DNA of 64,000 nucleotides from Balamuthia mandrillaris. Its lineage: Eukaryota > Discosea > Longamoebia > Balamuthiidae. Numbering within the stretch: position 1 is the first letter of the stretch; each line of letters begins with the position of its first letter. Below are positions 10,217 to 21,569 of the stretch, one piece after another. Location: positions 200,001-264,000 of the forward strand of contig JAVKOQ010000041.1 in NCBI GenBank assembly GCA_031835245.1, read 5' to 3'. The notes under the pieces were generated by a model. That model was not told the DNA's origin. It did not search any database and worked only from the letters and a program-made list of their open reading frames with translations. The position numbers and the translations under genes are program-made.

Positions 10217-10300
10217 ATGTTGTTTTGTACCCAGCTCTTTGTACTCAGCAAAGTACACACAAGGGTCAAAGACCGCTTCCAGCTGGGTACAAAACAACAT
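10217..10300. repeat. perfect 20-bp inverted repeat
   Basis: ATGTTGTTTTGTACCCAGCT at 10,217-10,236 pairs perfectly with 10,281-10,300, with a 44-nt loop between. It sits exactly between the truncated gag and the TIR element. It may be a transposon terminus or a repair-made fold-back. Confidence 0.7.
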
Positions 10301-10883
10301 GTCACAACCCGGCCTTGGGTCGTGCCAATCCCTCTCTCTCACACAACGCTCACAAAGGAGAGATAAGATTGGGGTGGTTCTTGGTTTGCTCTTATTAGAA
10401 AGACCTGCTTCGTGTGTACAGTTTCTCTCTCCAATTCTATTATTCTCTCCTTTTTCCCCTCTTTATGTTAGAAAGGGCGAATAACACGAACGGACGGGGC
10501 CAAAACGTATTATTCAAAGAGGGAACAAGGGAACAAAGGGTGTCAAGAGGGAAAGTGTGGTGTGAACGAAACAAAACTAACTAACTAAAAGAAAGAGAGA
10601 AGGAAGCAACGGAATAAAAGGAAGAAGCCTAGCAATGTGGCAGCAGGCGATTGGTCCACGTCAAGGATGTCGACAGGAAGAAAAGGAAAGGAAAGGGGCA
10701 ACAGAACTAATATGTTGAGAGTAATTCTCAACACTTCGTGTGTACAGTTTCTCTCTCCAATTCTATTATTCTCTCCTTTTTCCCCTCTTTTCCCTTCTCC
10801 CGTGGTAACGCAATACTTAGAGATTCCATTGATTGGCTGGTTGACGTCATCCTATTGATCAGACCGAGATCGCGCTGTGTGAC
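10301..10883 (+). mobile_element. small GTCACA-ended element, interrupted copy
   Basis: The left part (10,301-10,464) and right part (10,734-10,883) together align with the reverse complement of 3,777-3,992. They start GTCACAAC and end TGTGTGAC. A 268-bp repeat is inserted between them, and 57 bp of the host element is duplicated on both sides. Confidence 0.55.
10466..10733 (+). mobile_element. 268-bp inserted repeat, TGTT...AACA ends
   Basis: The insert starts TGTTAGAAAGGGC and ends TTCTCAACA, so its ends are LTR-like (TG...CA, TGTT/AACA). It contains ACGAACGGACGGGGCC and an A- and G-rich 3' half. Diverged copies lie at 59,966-60,190 and, as a roughly 60-bp start only, at 62,341. No coding capacity is seen. 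It could be a solo LTR or a short retroposon. Confidence 0.55.
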
Positions 10884-11240
10884 AAACATAGTCATGAGCG
10901 AATGTTGGAGATCCTGGAATTATCAGACCAAATCCAAATAAGCCTTGTTATATCACTCTTCCATAATACCTATCCCTGTCTCTCCTTGTGTATATATCTC
11001 TTTCTTTCATTCTATCAAAGGACTTTTAAACGAACCTTTTCTCTCTCCTGCTTGCCACTCTTGTCTCTCTCTGCTGCACTGCGGAGGCGGCTGTTTCTGC
11101 CATGAGGGGTACTCTCTTAAAAGTGGAACTACTTTGAATATTTTGATTGGAAGTAATGGGTTTTTCCAGGATGGGGGGTCACGGCATTTTTGGCCGCTAA
11201 CTTTTTCTTTCTTTGTTGGTTTTTTTTTTCATTTTATTAT
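10884..11240. other. intergenic, nothing recognised
   Basis: This is pyrimidine-rich DNA with short open frames and no domain or repeat that I recognise. Confidence 0.3.
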
Positions 11241-11551
11241 TTGAAGAGCCTTGGATGCCACCAATTGACAAGCTGGTTGCGTTGAAGGATGTCATTGGTA
11301 TCCCAGATAGTTGTTGGCCAATGGTAATGCTTACCTTCAACTTGGCAAAAGGAGCAAGCTTGTACTATGTCAAGAAAAGGATAAAGGAGTTGAATGCAAC
11401 AATGAATGTGGAGAAGACTGAGGGTGGACGAGGGCACCTTTTCCCATTCAAGCATGATTGCATGCCAAAGTGTTGGCGTTGGCGTTGGCGTTGGCGTTGG
11501 CGTCGGCGTCGGCGTCGGCGTCGGCGTCCCTCCATCCTTTTTCATCTTTGA
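11241..11551 (+). CDS. unidentified ORF fragment ending in Trp/Arg repeat
   Basis: A plus-strand frame reads EPWMPPIDKLVALKDVIGIP and later LAKGASLYYVKKRIKELNAT. These are balanced segments that look coding. A GGCGTT/GGCGTC hexanucleotide array at 11,474-11,528 then turns the frame into Trp-Arg and Arg-Arg repeats before a stop. A pyrimidine tract and AG just before 11,245 would suit a 3' splice site. I do not recognise the family. It may be a captured or transposon-derived exon. Confidence 0.25.
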
Positions 11552-12734
11552 CGTCATGTGCTTTCTGGAAAAGTACAAAGAAATGAACAAAAAGACAAAG
11601 ACAAGAAAGAAAAGATCTAAATCGTTCTTACCCTCATTGCTTGACGTTGGAACTATGTTTCAGAAAGAAAGAAAAAGTATGAGAGGAGAGCGAGAGGAGA
11701 GGGGGAGGAGAGCCGAGAGGAGCAACCTACTGTTCCAATGGTGTGGCCATTGCAATACCCCTTGAGGGTTGAAGACTCTGTAGTGCACAGAGAGCGTTGT
11801 TTTCTTTGTTTTGGCGTCATGCAAAAGAGAACAAGGAGGGACTATGTTTGCGTAGCTCCCTAAAGGAAACGTCTTGCTTTGTGGCATACAGGCCCAAAAG
11901 GTTGACTGGACTAGACTCTCTGTTGTCTCCCAGTGTACAGAGGATCTGCCAAACACAAGCATAATATACTCAGTAGGGATAGGTGCAGAAGAATAGATAG
12001 GAAGATTTTGACGTCATCGGAGGATGTTTTTCAACAAAACAGGAGAAAGAACGGTGACAATAAAATCCAAAGCATTAACGTCTGTAACAAAAAACCCATC
12101 TTCCTGCTTTGTTGTCTCCTCCTTAATCAAAACTTGGTGTTGTGCCCCGTTCTTTGCTTCCATCTTGTTTTCCCCCTTTTGAAGAAGAAGAAAAAAAAAA
12201 GAAACCTAATGTCGACATGAAAAAAAAGATAGCTGGCGTTTCTGCTTTCAGCTGCCACATCAGCTTTCCCGCAGTATGACAAGACATGAGAGTAGATAAA
12301 AGAGTTGTGTGAGAGATAAGAGATTTTCCTGATGCATTCAAAGCCCTTTCTCAACCTCTCCTGTATACTTATGACAAAATATGTAAAACCCTGTATATTG
12401 AACTTTTCAAACCCCAATCAATCCACAAAGTTTACTTCCTTGGTCTTTCTTATTCTGTTCAGAGTGCATAGGTCATACGATCTAAGGTGTGAGCTCATTC
12501 TGTGGTCTTTGTTGTGATTGCCTTTTTCCGCTGGTGCAGCAGTCGTGCGCAAGTATTGCTTAGTCACTGCAGGAGAGGTGCCCAGCGGAAAAAGGTAAAG
12601 AAAAAGAAAGAAGAGGAGAAGAAGGACCGCCGCCAAGGAAGAGGAGGAAGAGGCAGAAGAAGAAATAGAAACAATATAAACAACAAAACGGAGGAACGAG
12701 AGGTTGCTGCTTTGGAATAAATAAATTGATCACC
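11552..12734. other. intergenic, upstream of GPKOW
   Basis: No gene is supported. The stretch 12,590-12,670 is a Lys/Glu- and Arg/Gly-rich open frame in purine-rich DNA. The last 60 bp are AT-rich and probably carry the promoter and leader of the GPKOW gene. Confidence 0.35.
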
Positions 12735-14617
12735 ATGCAAGAACAGCACACGAGTACCGAGGCCGACGCTGGTGATGCACTTCCGCAGGCTCATGTATCG
12801 TTCAGCTTTACGGCGTCCAAGGCGCAGAGAGAAGTGGCGGTGCCAAAGACGCGCGAAGCAGAGCCACAACCGAGAGATTTTGTCACCAAGATGGAAGGAA
12901 ACAGATTGCAAAGGTGTGTACTGCTATCCTCGTTTCGCTTTGGTGATTGCACGCTAACATACGGACCAACGTGTTGGTGCTCAGTGTAGTTCCTTCCAAG
13001 CAGGATGACGGGCCACTAGTTATTCCCTTGATTAGCACTCCTCCTTCCGCGTTGCCAGCTATCGCTGCTGACAAGCAACAGCGATACGAGGAAGCTTCTC
13101 TCGCCGAGGGAAAGGTCCAACAAGTTTCTGTAGAGGACGAGGCCGCTGCGAGAGCAATTCTTGAGGGTATGTTGCCCTTTTGTTTTTGTGTGAGTGTCTT
13201 CTTCTCTAATGTTTGTCTTGCAGAGGCAAAAGCTCAAGAGGACGCTCCTTTGCTCATCAAGAACCGTGTCATTGGCTTGGACCAGATCGAAGACGAAGAT
13301 GAACGGTTTCGTTTTGACGTGCGATCACGACCAGATGAAGCGGATCTCTCTTCATACGAAAGAGTGCCGGTGGAAGAATTTGGGACGGCATTACTGCGGG
13401 GTATGGGCTGGTCTCCTGGTGCGCCTATTGGCCTTACAAACAAGCGGTTGGTGCTCTTCTCGTTTCGTACTTGCTTTTTTTTTTCTGGCCATTAACTAAA
13501 ATGTTTGTGCTGACAGTGTGGTGAAGCCAGTGGAATACGTTTCTCGCCCGCACCGCTTGGGTCTTGGGGCCACCCCTAAACCCTCCAAGAACAAAAGTGG
13601 CAAGGATGGCAGCACAGATGCAAAAAAGCAGCGCTCCTTTAAAGGCAAGTAACCTAGTCTTACAAGCCAGGGTACCTCTTTTGTTGTCAAAGTAAATACA
13701 TAATCTCATCACCACACCTTCTTAGAAGCCTTGCTGCCGGGTAGTATAGTGTTAATTGCGAGTGGGAGCTATGATGGGATGTATGCTAGAGTTGTTTCTT
13801 TATTGGACGCGGACAAAGTGTGTGTACAGCTTGTAGATAAACAGGTATTCTGCAATATTCTGTTTCCAACAACTAGGCTAATGTGGTCCTTTCAATAGGA
13901 AGTAAGGGTATCTCCGGAGCATTTAACACTCGTAGATACTGCACAACTCGAACGCGGTCATCCTGCCCTCTCTCTGACAAAACACTCAATCAGATCCCCT
14001 ACCAAACGTCAGGCATCTGAGCAGAAGCAAAGAACACATAAATCCTCCTCCTCTTCCTCCTCATCCCCTTCTTCATCTTCTTCCCGTAACATTTGGGTCT
14101 CTCCGAATATTGTTGTCAGGATAGTCAGCAAGAGTTTTGGAGAAGGAAAATACTATCGCCAAAAAGCTAAAGTGATAGATGTGATCTCAGGCGATCTCTG
14201 CACTGTATCTCTGTTAAGTTCTGGACAGCTATTAGAAGGTTTAGGTCTCACCCCGTTTTCAATCTTTCCATTCCTTTTGCCCTTTTCTCTTTCTGGCTTT
14301 CTTTCTTTACTTCTCCTTTCTTGCCCTCCTCTTCGTCTCTATTCCACATTCTCTACCTCTTTTGCGCACACCGTAATAATCATAACGAATGTTTATACAA
14401 AAAAGGTATCAAACAACGTATGCTGGAGACGGTCTTGCCGGCGGTCGAGGGGCCTGTCATCGTTGTGCAAGGACCACACCGAGGAGAGACCGGCAAACTG
14501 TTAGAGCGGCGTTTGTCTCAGGACCGGGCCGTTGTGCAGCTGGACTCTGACCTGGCCATTCATGACTATCGACTGGACGACATTTCTTACTACGTTGGAG
14601 AGAAGGAGCGGGCTTAG
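12735..14617 (+). CDS. GPKOW: G-patch and KOW domain protein (GPKOW/Spp2-like splicing factor)
   Basis: Seven exons (12735-12913, 12985-13166, 13224-13446, 13517-13644, 13726-13844, 13899-14238, 14406-14617) join in frame to 460 aa. The N-terminus has the VSFSF motif typical of the family. A G-patch-like segment follows (VEEFGTALLRGMGWSPGAPI, ending in RPHRLGLGA). Two KOW modules come after it: one near LLPGSIVLIASGSYDGMYAR and one at the C-terminus near EGPVIVVQGPHRGETGKLLE, separated by a Ser-rich linker. GPKOW and its yeast relative Spp2 bind the DEAH helicase DHX16/Prp2 and activate the spliceosome in the nucleus. Intron 4 (13,645-13,725) has a GC donor in a perfect AAAG/GCAAGT context. 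Order, length and motifs all fit, so the identification is firm. Confidence 0.9.
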
Positions 14618-14979
14618 CCCTGCGCTTTGATTTGCGCCCCTCCACTTTGCTCCGCTTCACATGAATTACACACTTCACTTTTGATTTTCAACGCAAAAAA
14701 GAAGAAAATGGGCGATGATGATTATTCACCTTAAAACCGCCCATCAAACTTTTTAAGGTGATGCCCAAAAATAATAATAAAAAATATGATGGGGGGGGGG
14801 GGGTCTATTTTCCCTCTCTCCTCCCTCTCTTTTTCGTTTTCCCTTGCCCGCCTTTTTCTTTTTTCTTTTTCTTGTTTTCATCGTGTTGCCACAACAACTT
14901 CACACACAAGCACTCGCCTCCTCTGCCCCCCTCCCTTTCTTTTCTTTTGCTGCCTCTGTGCCGACTCACATACCATTCA

Positions 14980-16247
14980 ATGGAAGCCACAGCTCAACCC
15001 AAGGCAATCGTGCATGACTACAACACGACCAACAAGGTCGGCGTAGCGGTGGTCGGTTTGGGGCGTATGGGTAGCGTGCACATCGAGAACGCTTTCCTGA
15101 ACCCCAAATCCCGCCTCCTCTACATCGTGGACGTGATCACAGAAAAGGCCAAGGAGCACGCTGCGCGTTATCCTGGCGTGAAGCCCTCCGACTCCTACGA
15201 AGAAGTGCTGAAGGACCCAGAGGTTGACATGGTTGTCATCTGCACGCCAACGCCCCTGCATCCCAGAATGATTCTCCAGGCCTTCGAGGCTGGCAAGCAC
15301 GTCTTTTGCGAGAAGCCCATAGCCCAACAGCTGGAGGACATAGAGGAGTGCTACGACGCTGCCAAGAAGGCCAACAAGTTTTTGTGTACGTGCATGTCAT
15401 CGCCTCTTTCACACCCGTTCTTTTCCTGCCTTCATGACACCTCACCACCTCTACCTTTTTGATGTGCTGATTTCGCTCGCAGGCTGTGCCTTCCAGAGGA
15501 GATATGACCCACAATTCAGGAGGGCAAGGAACATGCTTCGAAGTGGTGCCTATGGCAAAATCTTTGACGTGCGTGTTTGCTCTAGGGATCATCCACTCCC
15601 CAACTTGGCTTTCCTCAAGACCTCTGGTGGTTTCTTCCACGATTGCATGAGCCACGGTATGGTTTTGTGACTCTGCCCACATCCAGCAAACCTTTGCACT
15701 GATCAACCCACTTGCTTGCCTGTCTTTTCTTTTCTTTTTTTTTCTCGCTCTTTCTTTGCCAGACATCGACATGGCACGCTATCTGACCGGAGAGGACCCA
15801 ACCCACGTTTCGGCTACGGGTTCTGCCTTTTTGAAAGAGGTGGCCGAGATTGGAGACGTGGATGTTGCTGTTATCACGCTGACCTTCCCTTCTGGCGCCA
15901 TTGCCACTCTCCAGAGCTCCCGCTGCTCCACCTACGGCTACGACCAGCGGATCGAGGCCAACACCGAAAAGGCAATGATTCAAGTAGGCAACCCCAAGCC
16001 TCACATCGTGGTGCTTTCCAGTGTGGAGGGAGAGACGCAGTGCGCAGCTCCCTATTCCTTCCCTCAGCGCTACGTAGAGGCATACGCGGAAGAGCTCAAG
16101 GCCTTTGTTGATATGATTCTGGATGGCAGAAACCCTGAAGAGGACGACACTATGGCCAAGCGCAAGGATGCCGTCGCTGTGTGTCGCATTGCCAACCTCG
16201 CCGAGGAAGCCCGCCAACAAAAGAAAGTCATTCCTATCGAATGGTAG
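14980..16247 (+). CDS. myo-inositol 2-dehydrogenase-like oxidoreductase (Gfo/Idh/MocA family)
   Basis: Three exons (14980-15385, 15483-15656, 15763-16247) give 354 aa, the usual family size. The N-terminal Rossmann fold shows the dinucleotide loop VVGLGRMGSVHIENA. The sugar-dehydrogenase signature EKPIAQQ follows near residue 112, whose Lys is catalytic in the family. The C-terminal half has FHDCMSHDIDMARYLTGEDP, the Asp-x-x-x-His type segment that binds the polyol. It probably oxidises myo-inositol or a related polyol with NAD+ in the cytosol. The exact substrate cannot be read from sequence. The start was chosen at the ATG preceding the Rossmann strand by 20 residues, because an upstream in-frame ATG adds only pyrimidine-tract sequence. 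The gene lies 362 bp after GPKOW on the same strand and converges with TAPT1. Confidence 0.88.
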
Positions 16248-16344
16248 TGATCTTTGGCCACGAAGAGAGAATCAGGGTGAAGAGAGGTGAGCGGGATCAG
16301 ATGTTTGACGTTGACATTTTATTCAAAAAAAACCCTGATGTCAA

Positions 16345-17163
16345 CTAAGGTATCTTTCCTCTGAACATTTGGTAGCGCTGCACATCTGCCAGCGTTGATA
16401 TCTCTTCCTTTGTTGCCTTTTGGGGGTTTGCATCACTATCCACTCTAGCGTTTTCCTTCTTATCCCCACTCTCAGCTACATCTTCATCAGCACACGCATG
16501 TACACTCACACCCTCTCTACCACTGCAAACTGCATTCCTGTCGCTACTGCCATCTCCATCACCATCAATAAGGCCACATGCCTGTGTAATTGCTTTGACC
16601 TCCTCTCCTGCAATGACATCACCTCTTTTTTTAGTAGTGCTGGCTGGGGGTTGCTGCTCCGCCTTTCTAGATTTGCTCGGAGCAGTCACCGTGGAGAATG
16701 CTCTAACACGCGTCACAGACGAAGGTTGGTTTGCAGTATCGATACCGCTGTTGTTGGGGCTGGCATCAGAGGAAAATGAGGTATTGCTAAAGGATAGGCG
16801 TCGTGCAGCCGCAGAAACGGAAGATGCTTTGCTGCGGGAGGGCACATTTTCCTCAAGAGAGAGGACGGCCTTATTCGGTGGAGCCACGCGAAGGCAAACA
16901 GCGAGAAGATGGACTCGAATGAGAGCCTTAGAGGCCACCAAAGTCAGCCACATAAGCAACAAGAGTAAGACACCGCCAAAGCCGCCTAATGGCAATACCT
17001 GGCTCAAGGCTCTTACCAACTTGTGGCAAATATTAGCAAATCTCACAGTAACAGGAAGAACCTACTTACCAGACATCCTAGTGGTAAGGGAATAAATCCT
17101 ACTCGGCGGGAGACAGCATAGTTATTATCAAGTGAACCCTATGTCAGAAGGGGGAGAGAGGGA

Positions 17164-17195
<32 letters not shown>

Positions 17196-19266
17196 ACAAA
17201 AAGAATATTTCAATGAAGTAAACGTTAAAGCCAACCCATTCTGCCAAGCAAAACAAGCTTACCTGTTTGATCTTAGAGGCCACAATGTCGGAGCAAAGGA
17301 TTGTGTAGAATTTAGAGTATAGTTTAGGGGAAAGGTGATTGAACTTGGTAACGAAACAATGTTTGATCCAGTCGACCAAAACCTCTGAAAGGGCTACTGT
17401 AAGCATTGTTTTCGCCATTTGTACGACCCATTCCACGGATATGTCCCAGTTGAGATCAGAGACATTGTGCATCATTATGACTTGCAGAAATATCGACAGT
17501 TGAAACCGTTCAACCATGTCTGTGGGAATGAGAGGCGATGGAAGAAAGTGAGTATGGTAGAGTAGCGTTTGGGCAAAGCTTAATAGAACAAGATACCACT
17601 GCATGATATTTGAAACAGATTTTCCTTTGCGAACCGCTTGAAGACCGAGCCCTTGAGCTCTACAAACTGATTGCTGACAAGTAGAGTTATCAAGGAGGTG
17701 GAATGAGAGTTAATGGCCACGTTCAGCGTTATCACCTGGAAGAATAGCACCAACGAATGAATGAGTGATAGAAAAAGTCACGGAATAATACGTGTGCCGA
17801 GCTTGTCTTGGGGGAAATGGGTTCAAAAAAGAGGATATTGACATAAAACAAAGCGGCTATGAAATGAAGAAACAAGACTATGCGGGGATGCGTTGTAGCT
17901 TGTGGGTCTTCGGTGGCTCTGGAAAAAAGAGCGTCAAAGATGTCCTGACCAAATGCACAGCACAACTTATCGAATATCTGGTTAAGAGGACTTTGTGAGT
18001 CTAGCCACGAGACAATGGGAGACAGGAGACGAGAGACAACACAGTGAAGAGAGAGCAGGGCCTACCTCCAACAGATTGTAAATAACGTAGAGTTTTATGA
18101 TGGCTTGCCCTCTTATATAATGATACACCACAGATACGTCCACCCGCTGTAAAACGAAACAACATACAAGAAAAATGGTCCCGCGCATCAGATCGTACTT
18201 TGCTGTTGGGTTCAGCCGTCTGCTCATTGCCGTAAAGAATTCTTATCAGAGCACGAGGTGGAAGAGAAAGAGAGAAGGAGAAGCAAGAAGAAAAAGAACA
18301 AGAAGCAAAAGAAGCAAGAAGAAGAAGAAGAAGAAGAGGCGTAAGAAGAAGAAGCAGAAGCAGAAGAGAAGCAGAAGCAGAAGCAGAAGCAGAAGCAGAA
18401 GCAGAAGCAGAAGCAGAAGCAGAAGCAGAAGCAGAAGCAGAAGCAGAAGCAGAAGCAGAAGCAGAAGCAGAAGCAGAAGCAGAAGCAGAAGCAGAAGCAG
18501 AAGCAGAAGCAGAAGAAGAAGAAGAAGAAGAAGAAGAAGAAGAAGAAGAAGAAGAAGAAGAAGAAGAAGAAGAAAGAAGAAGAAGAAGCAGAAGAAGAAG
18601 AAGAAGAAGAAGAAGAAGAAGAAGAAGAAGAAGAAGAAGAAGAAGAAGAAGAAGAAGAACAAGAAGAAGAGCACAAAGAAGTACCGTCTAGAGAAAAGGC
18701 GTGCAAAAAGTCGACAGAGAGCAAGGAAAAAACGGAGAGGTAAAAAAGTAAACAAAAACAAGAAAGAGTCGCAACAAACAAAGTAACCAAAGAGCAACAG
18801 CTATTAGCAGAAATGTGGTCAGCATCGTTCCAATGTCAAAGGATTGATAAGAAGAGCGAACCTGCTCCAGCTGCAGTGGAACATTAAAGAAGTTGTAAAT
18901 CTCCTTCAGCTTCTTCTGTTGGGACAAGCCGGCGGGAGGATAATCCCCCGCTATTTCCTCGGACAAGTAATCAAGAATGGCATGCGTAAGCCGTGGACGG
19001 CGCTTGCCTCCAACCGTTGTGTTGTTGCGGTGCTGTTGAGTGCTAAACGAGGCGGAAGAAGAAGAAGAAGAAGAAGAAGAAGAAGAAGAAGAAGAAGAAG
19101 AAGAAGAAGAAGAAGAACAACAAGAAAACAGAGTTCTTCCTTCCTTTCGTCTAGCAGTGCTGCCAGCATTGCTGTTCCGTAACGGTGACTGATAAACAGA
19201 AGGAGGTCGCCAAGTGGCGCTGCTTTTTCTGCCCCCTGGCCCTTCCTCCTCCTCTCTGTCCGCCAT
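16345..19266 (-). CDS. TAPT1: TAPT1/Emp65 family multi-pass membrane protein
   Basis: Eight exons (19266-18862, 18800-18685, 18222-18066, 17977-17843, 17735-17597, 17519-17263, 17138-17070, 17019-16345) join to 650 aa. Family landmarks appear in order: LDYLSEEI and IYNFFNVPLQLEQ, FLFLFTFLPLRFFLALCRL, VYHYIRGQAIIKLYVIYNLL, LCCAFGQDIFDALF, ITLNVAINSHSTSLITLLVS, HNVSDLNWD and SEVLVDWIKHCFVTKFN. TAPT1 proteins are ER or ciliary-base membrane proteins. Yeast Emp65 acts in ER protein quality control. The N-terminus carries a poly-Ser run of about 20 residues coded by a triplet repeat. Intron 2 (about 460 nt) consists almost wholly of a TTC/TTCTGC repeat on the sense strand. Intron 7 is only 50 nt. 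The C-terminal 150 residues are Ser-rich, acidic and not conserved. The start is inferred from the first ATG in the poly-Ser exon. Confidence 0.88.
18290..18665 (+). repeat. AGA/GCAGAA microsatellite inside TAPT1 intron 2
   Basis: About 370 bp of GCAGAA hexamers followed by AGA triplets lies inside intron 2 of the minus-strand TAPT1 gene, where it reads as pyrimidine-rich TTCTGC and TTC. The long Arg/Ser, Lys, Leu and Phe frames here are artefacts. The flanking exons splice in the same phase (phase 2) without it. Confidence 0.85.
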
Positions 19267-19607
19267 CTTCGTTTGGGTTGGCCAACCGAAGCGTACTACG
19301 GACGTACCTCTCTCGCTTGTGGCGTGGTTTAAAAAGTTCCGATCGTTCGATCATAGATTACATGAGGGGTGTTAGGATAATTTCCCCGCCAAAATGCAGA
19401 GCAGCAGTTACGGCAGAACAAGGCGGTTGACGGCAGGAGGCAGCGGCGAGCAGGCAACCCCTTTCCAGTTGGTGGGATCTATCTAGCTGTCTATCTACTA
19501 CTATTCATCTACCCTGCCATCCGCCCATCTCTGGAAATAGCTGTCTTGTGGTAAGTGAGAGCGGTGGGCGCAATTTTTTCCGCCACGTTTTGGAAGACTT
19601 AGCTGCC
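19267..19607. promoter_or_regulatory. divergent promoter of TAPT1 and the TPX2-like gene
   Basis: This 341-bp gap separates two divergently transcribed genes and must hold both promoters. It contains one E2F-like site at 19,381-19,394. No TATA box in a convincing position was seen. Confidence 0.5.
19381..19394 (-). promoter_or_regulatory. E2F-like site
   Basis: The plus strand reads TTTCCCCGCCAAAA, whose reverse complement TTTTGGCGGGGAAA matches the E2F/DP consensus (TTTSSCGC family, here TTGGCGGG). It lies 214 bp upstream of the start codon of the TPX2-like gene, a plausible mitotic gene. Confidence 0.45.
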
Positions 19608-21569
19608 ATGGCTCTTTGCGACCGACGGAGACGCAAGGACTCTCTGCTGGAAGACAGTGACGATGAGGGTGTGGCAGAGCAGTCCTCCAGTTTCTGTGAT
19701 TATGACGCGCCCCAATGGATTGACTTTTTTTGTTTAGAAGATATTCCATCTGAAGGGTTACCTATTTACTATCTCCTCTGGCAGTGCTTGACTGGCTAAC
19801 TAACGTTGGGCTTCATTTTTTCGACAGAGAGGAAGATCCCTGGTTTGAAACGTTACACGTGTATGCTCTCACTATCCGTGTCCTCGCTTTTATTCTTTCC
19901 TTTTTTCTAACGAACAACGAAAATACAAAGGGGTCACGAACCAACCAGCCAACAATTCCCACCCCTCACCTCCTCTTTATTTGGACAGAGAAAGAGGGAG
20001 AACACGGGCTCCAACGATTCGGCTGCATCAGAGGGCGACGATATTGTCGAACTGTCTGTGCTCACATCTTCTCTTTCATGGCGCAGCACGCAAGACAAGG
20101 ACGACAAGGTCACAACCCAAGCTAAAGACCTGAAACTCATCGAAGACCTTTATGATAATGTGTGGGAGACAAGTTACCACGTCTCTCAAAAGCTTCTCTC
20201 AGACTCCTCGCCATCTTCTGCCCCAACTTCAGCTTCGCCAGAAGCAACAAGCAGCAGCCCACACGCAACATGCTCAACACCGACTACCTCAGAACCAAGG
20301 TTCTATGCTCCCTCTCCAACCTCGTTGACCTCTTCTTCAATATCCTTGTTACCAAGCTTTTCCTCTCCTGCGGCACGTGCACCGCTTAGTCCGGCAGCCA
20401 TAGTGGCAATCACAACGGCAAACACAAGCGGGGGCCATCCCCTTCCCTCTCCATCAAGAAGCAAGCTCGGTGCAGCACAGCGGGTTCTGAGCCCTGGTTA
20501 TAATCCCTCAGCCAATGGGCGACACTATCATCCCCGCATTCTTCAGGATCGTTCTCCTCTTTCTCTCCGCACAGCCATTTTCGGTGCTCCTGCAACCAAC
20601 AGCAACAATGCTTCTCATGCTTTTGGCAAAGAGCCATCTGATGCAGGCCACCACAGAGGCAAGCCCTCTCGGGTTCGACGGTCAGCCATCGGTCTGCCTT
20701 CCTCCTTGGCTTTATTCGACCTTCCCCAACCCATCAAAAACCAACAACAGATGGCTGCAACAACAACAACCACAAATGGTGTTTGTGAGACACGCTTCAC
20801 TCCAACAAGTACTGACCGACGCCACAACGAAGACATTCCTCCACGTGACAGGCACAGCAATCAAAAAAACCATTCTAAACGCCAACATAGCTCCCGTCGT
20901 GTTTCATCCCAGGTCATTCCTTGTTCCGATGTAACAGCACAAAATGTCTTCGCCCCTTCTTCACATTCTTCCAAGCTTCCTGCTATTTTTAACCCTACCG
21001 CCACAAGTGGCCGGTCTGTACAAACCCACGCCAGTAAGCCTTCCAAAAAGATAACATCAGAGGTTCACATATGTAAAGCGCCTACCTCAAACTACCAACG
21101 TACCTCGTCCAGGATCAGCCACAAAACAAAGCTACCAACTTCCACCAAAACACACCAATCAGCCAAAATTGGCCGGTGTAATGCTAACGTGGCTGACGAA
21201 GATGACGAGGACAAAGAGCTGTGGGAAATAGTTGGTATGCAACACATCAAGTCTCTTTCTTTTGCGCTCTGGCTGAAACTATGCTCATAACATCATTGCA
21301 CTGCACACAGCACAACATAACAAGAAAGTTGTAAATGAATCAATGCAGTATCAGCCACGCCTCCATTCTTATCGTCAAGTGCGAGAGGTACGCCCATTTG
21401 CTGGTCCTTCTTGGTCTGCTTGCATTTATCTCACAATTTTTCTTGTGTGTGTGTGCAACTTCAGTGGGAGAAGAGAAGCGGCAAGCGGTGGTATGAACTA
21501 ACATGGGCTGAACGAGACGCTGCAACTGCGGAAATAACTGCCATGGCACAAAAGGAAGGCTCCGCTTGA
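19608..21569 (+). CDS. TPX2-like protein, disordered middle (tentative)
   Basis: Five exons (19608-19756, 19828-19858, 19989-21234, 21311-21387, 21465-21569) give 535 aa. Residues 31-60 contain YDAPQWIDFF followed, after a short gap, by EEDPWFE. The Aurora-A-binding N-terminus of TPX2 has the same pattern: YDAP, aromatic and hydrophobic residues, then a WFE box. The middle 400 residues are Ser/Thr/Pro-rich and look disordered. The last 55 residues form a conserved-looking basic helix block (QYQPRLHSYRQ, WEKRSGKRWYELTWAERDAA) that I do not recognise. If related to TPX2, it would act in spindle assembly with Aurora kinase. No classical TPX2 C-terminal repeats were found, so the assignment rests on a short motif and on the E2F-like site in its promoter. 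Confidence 0.45.

Noticed and set aside
18224-18797. Apparent 180-200 codon poly-Leu, poly-Phe and Arg/Ser proteins
   Set aside because: They are read-through of the repeat in TAPT1 intron 2. The flanking TAPT1 exons splice across it in matching phase.
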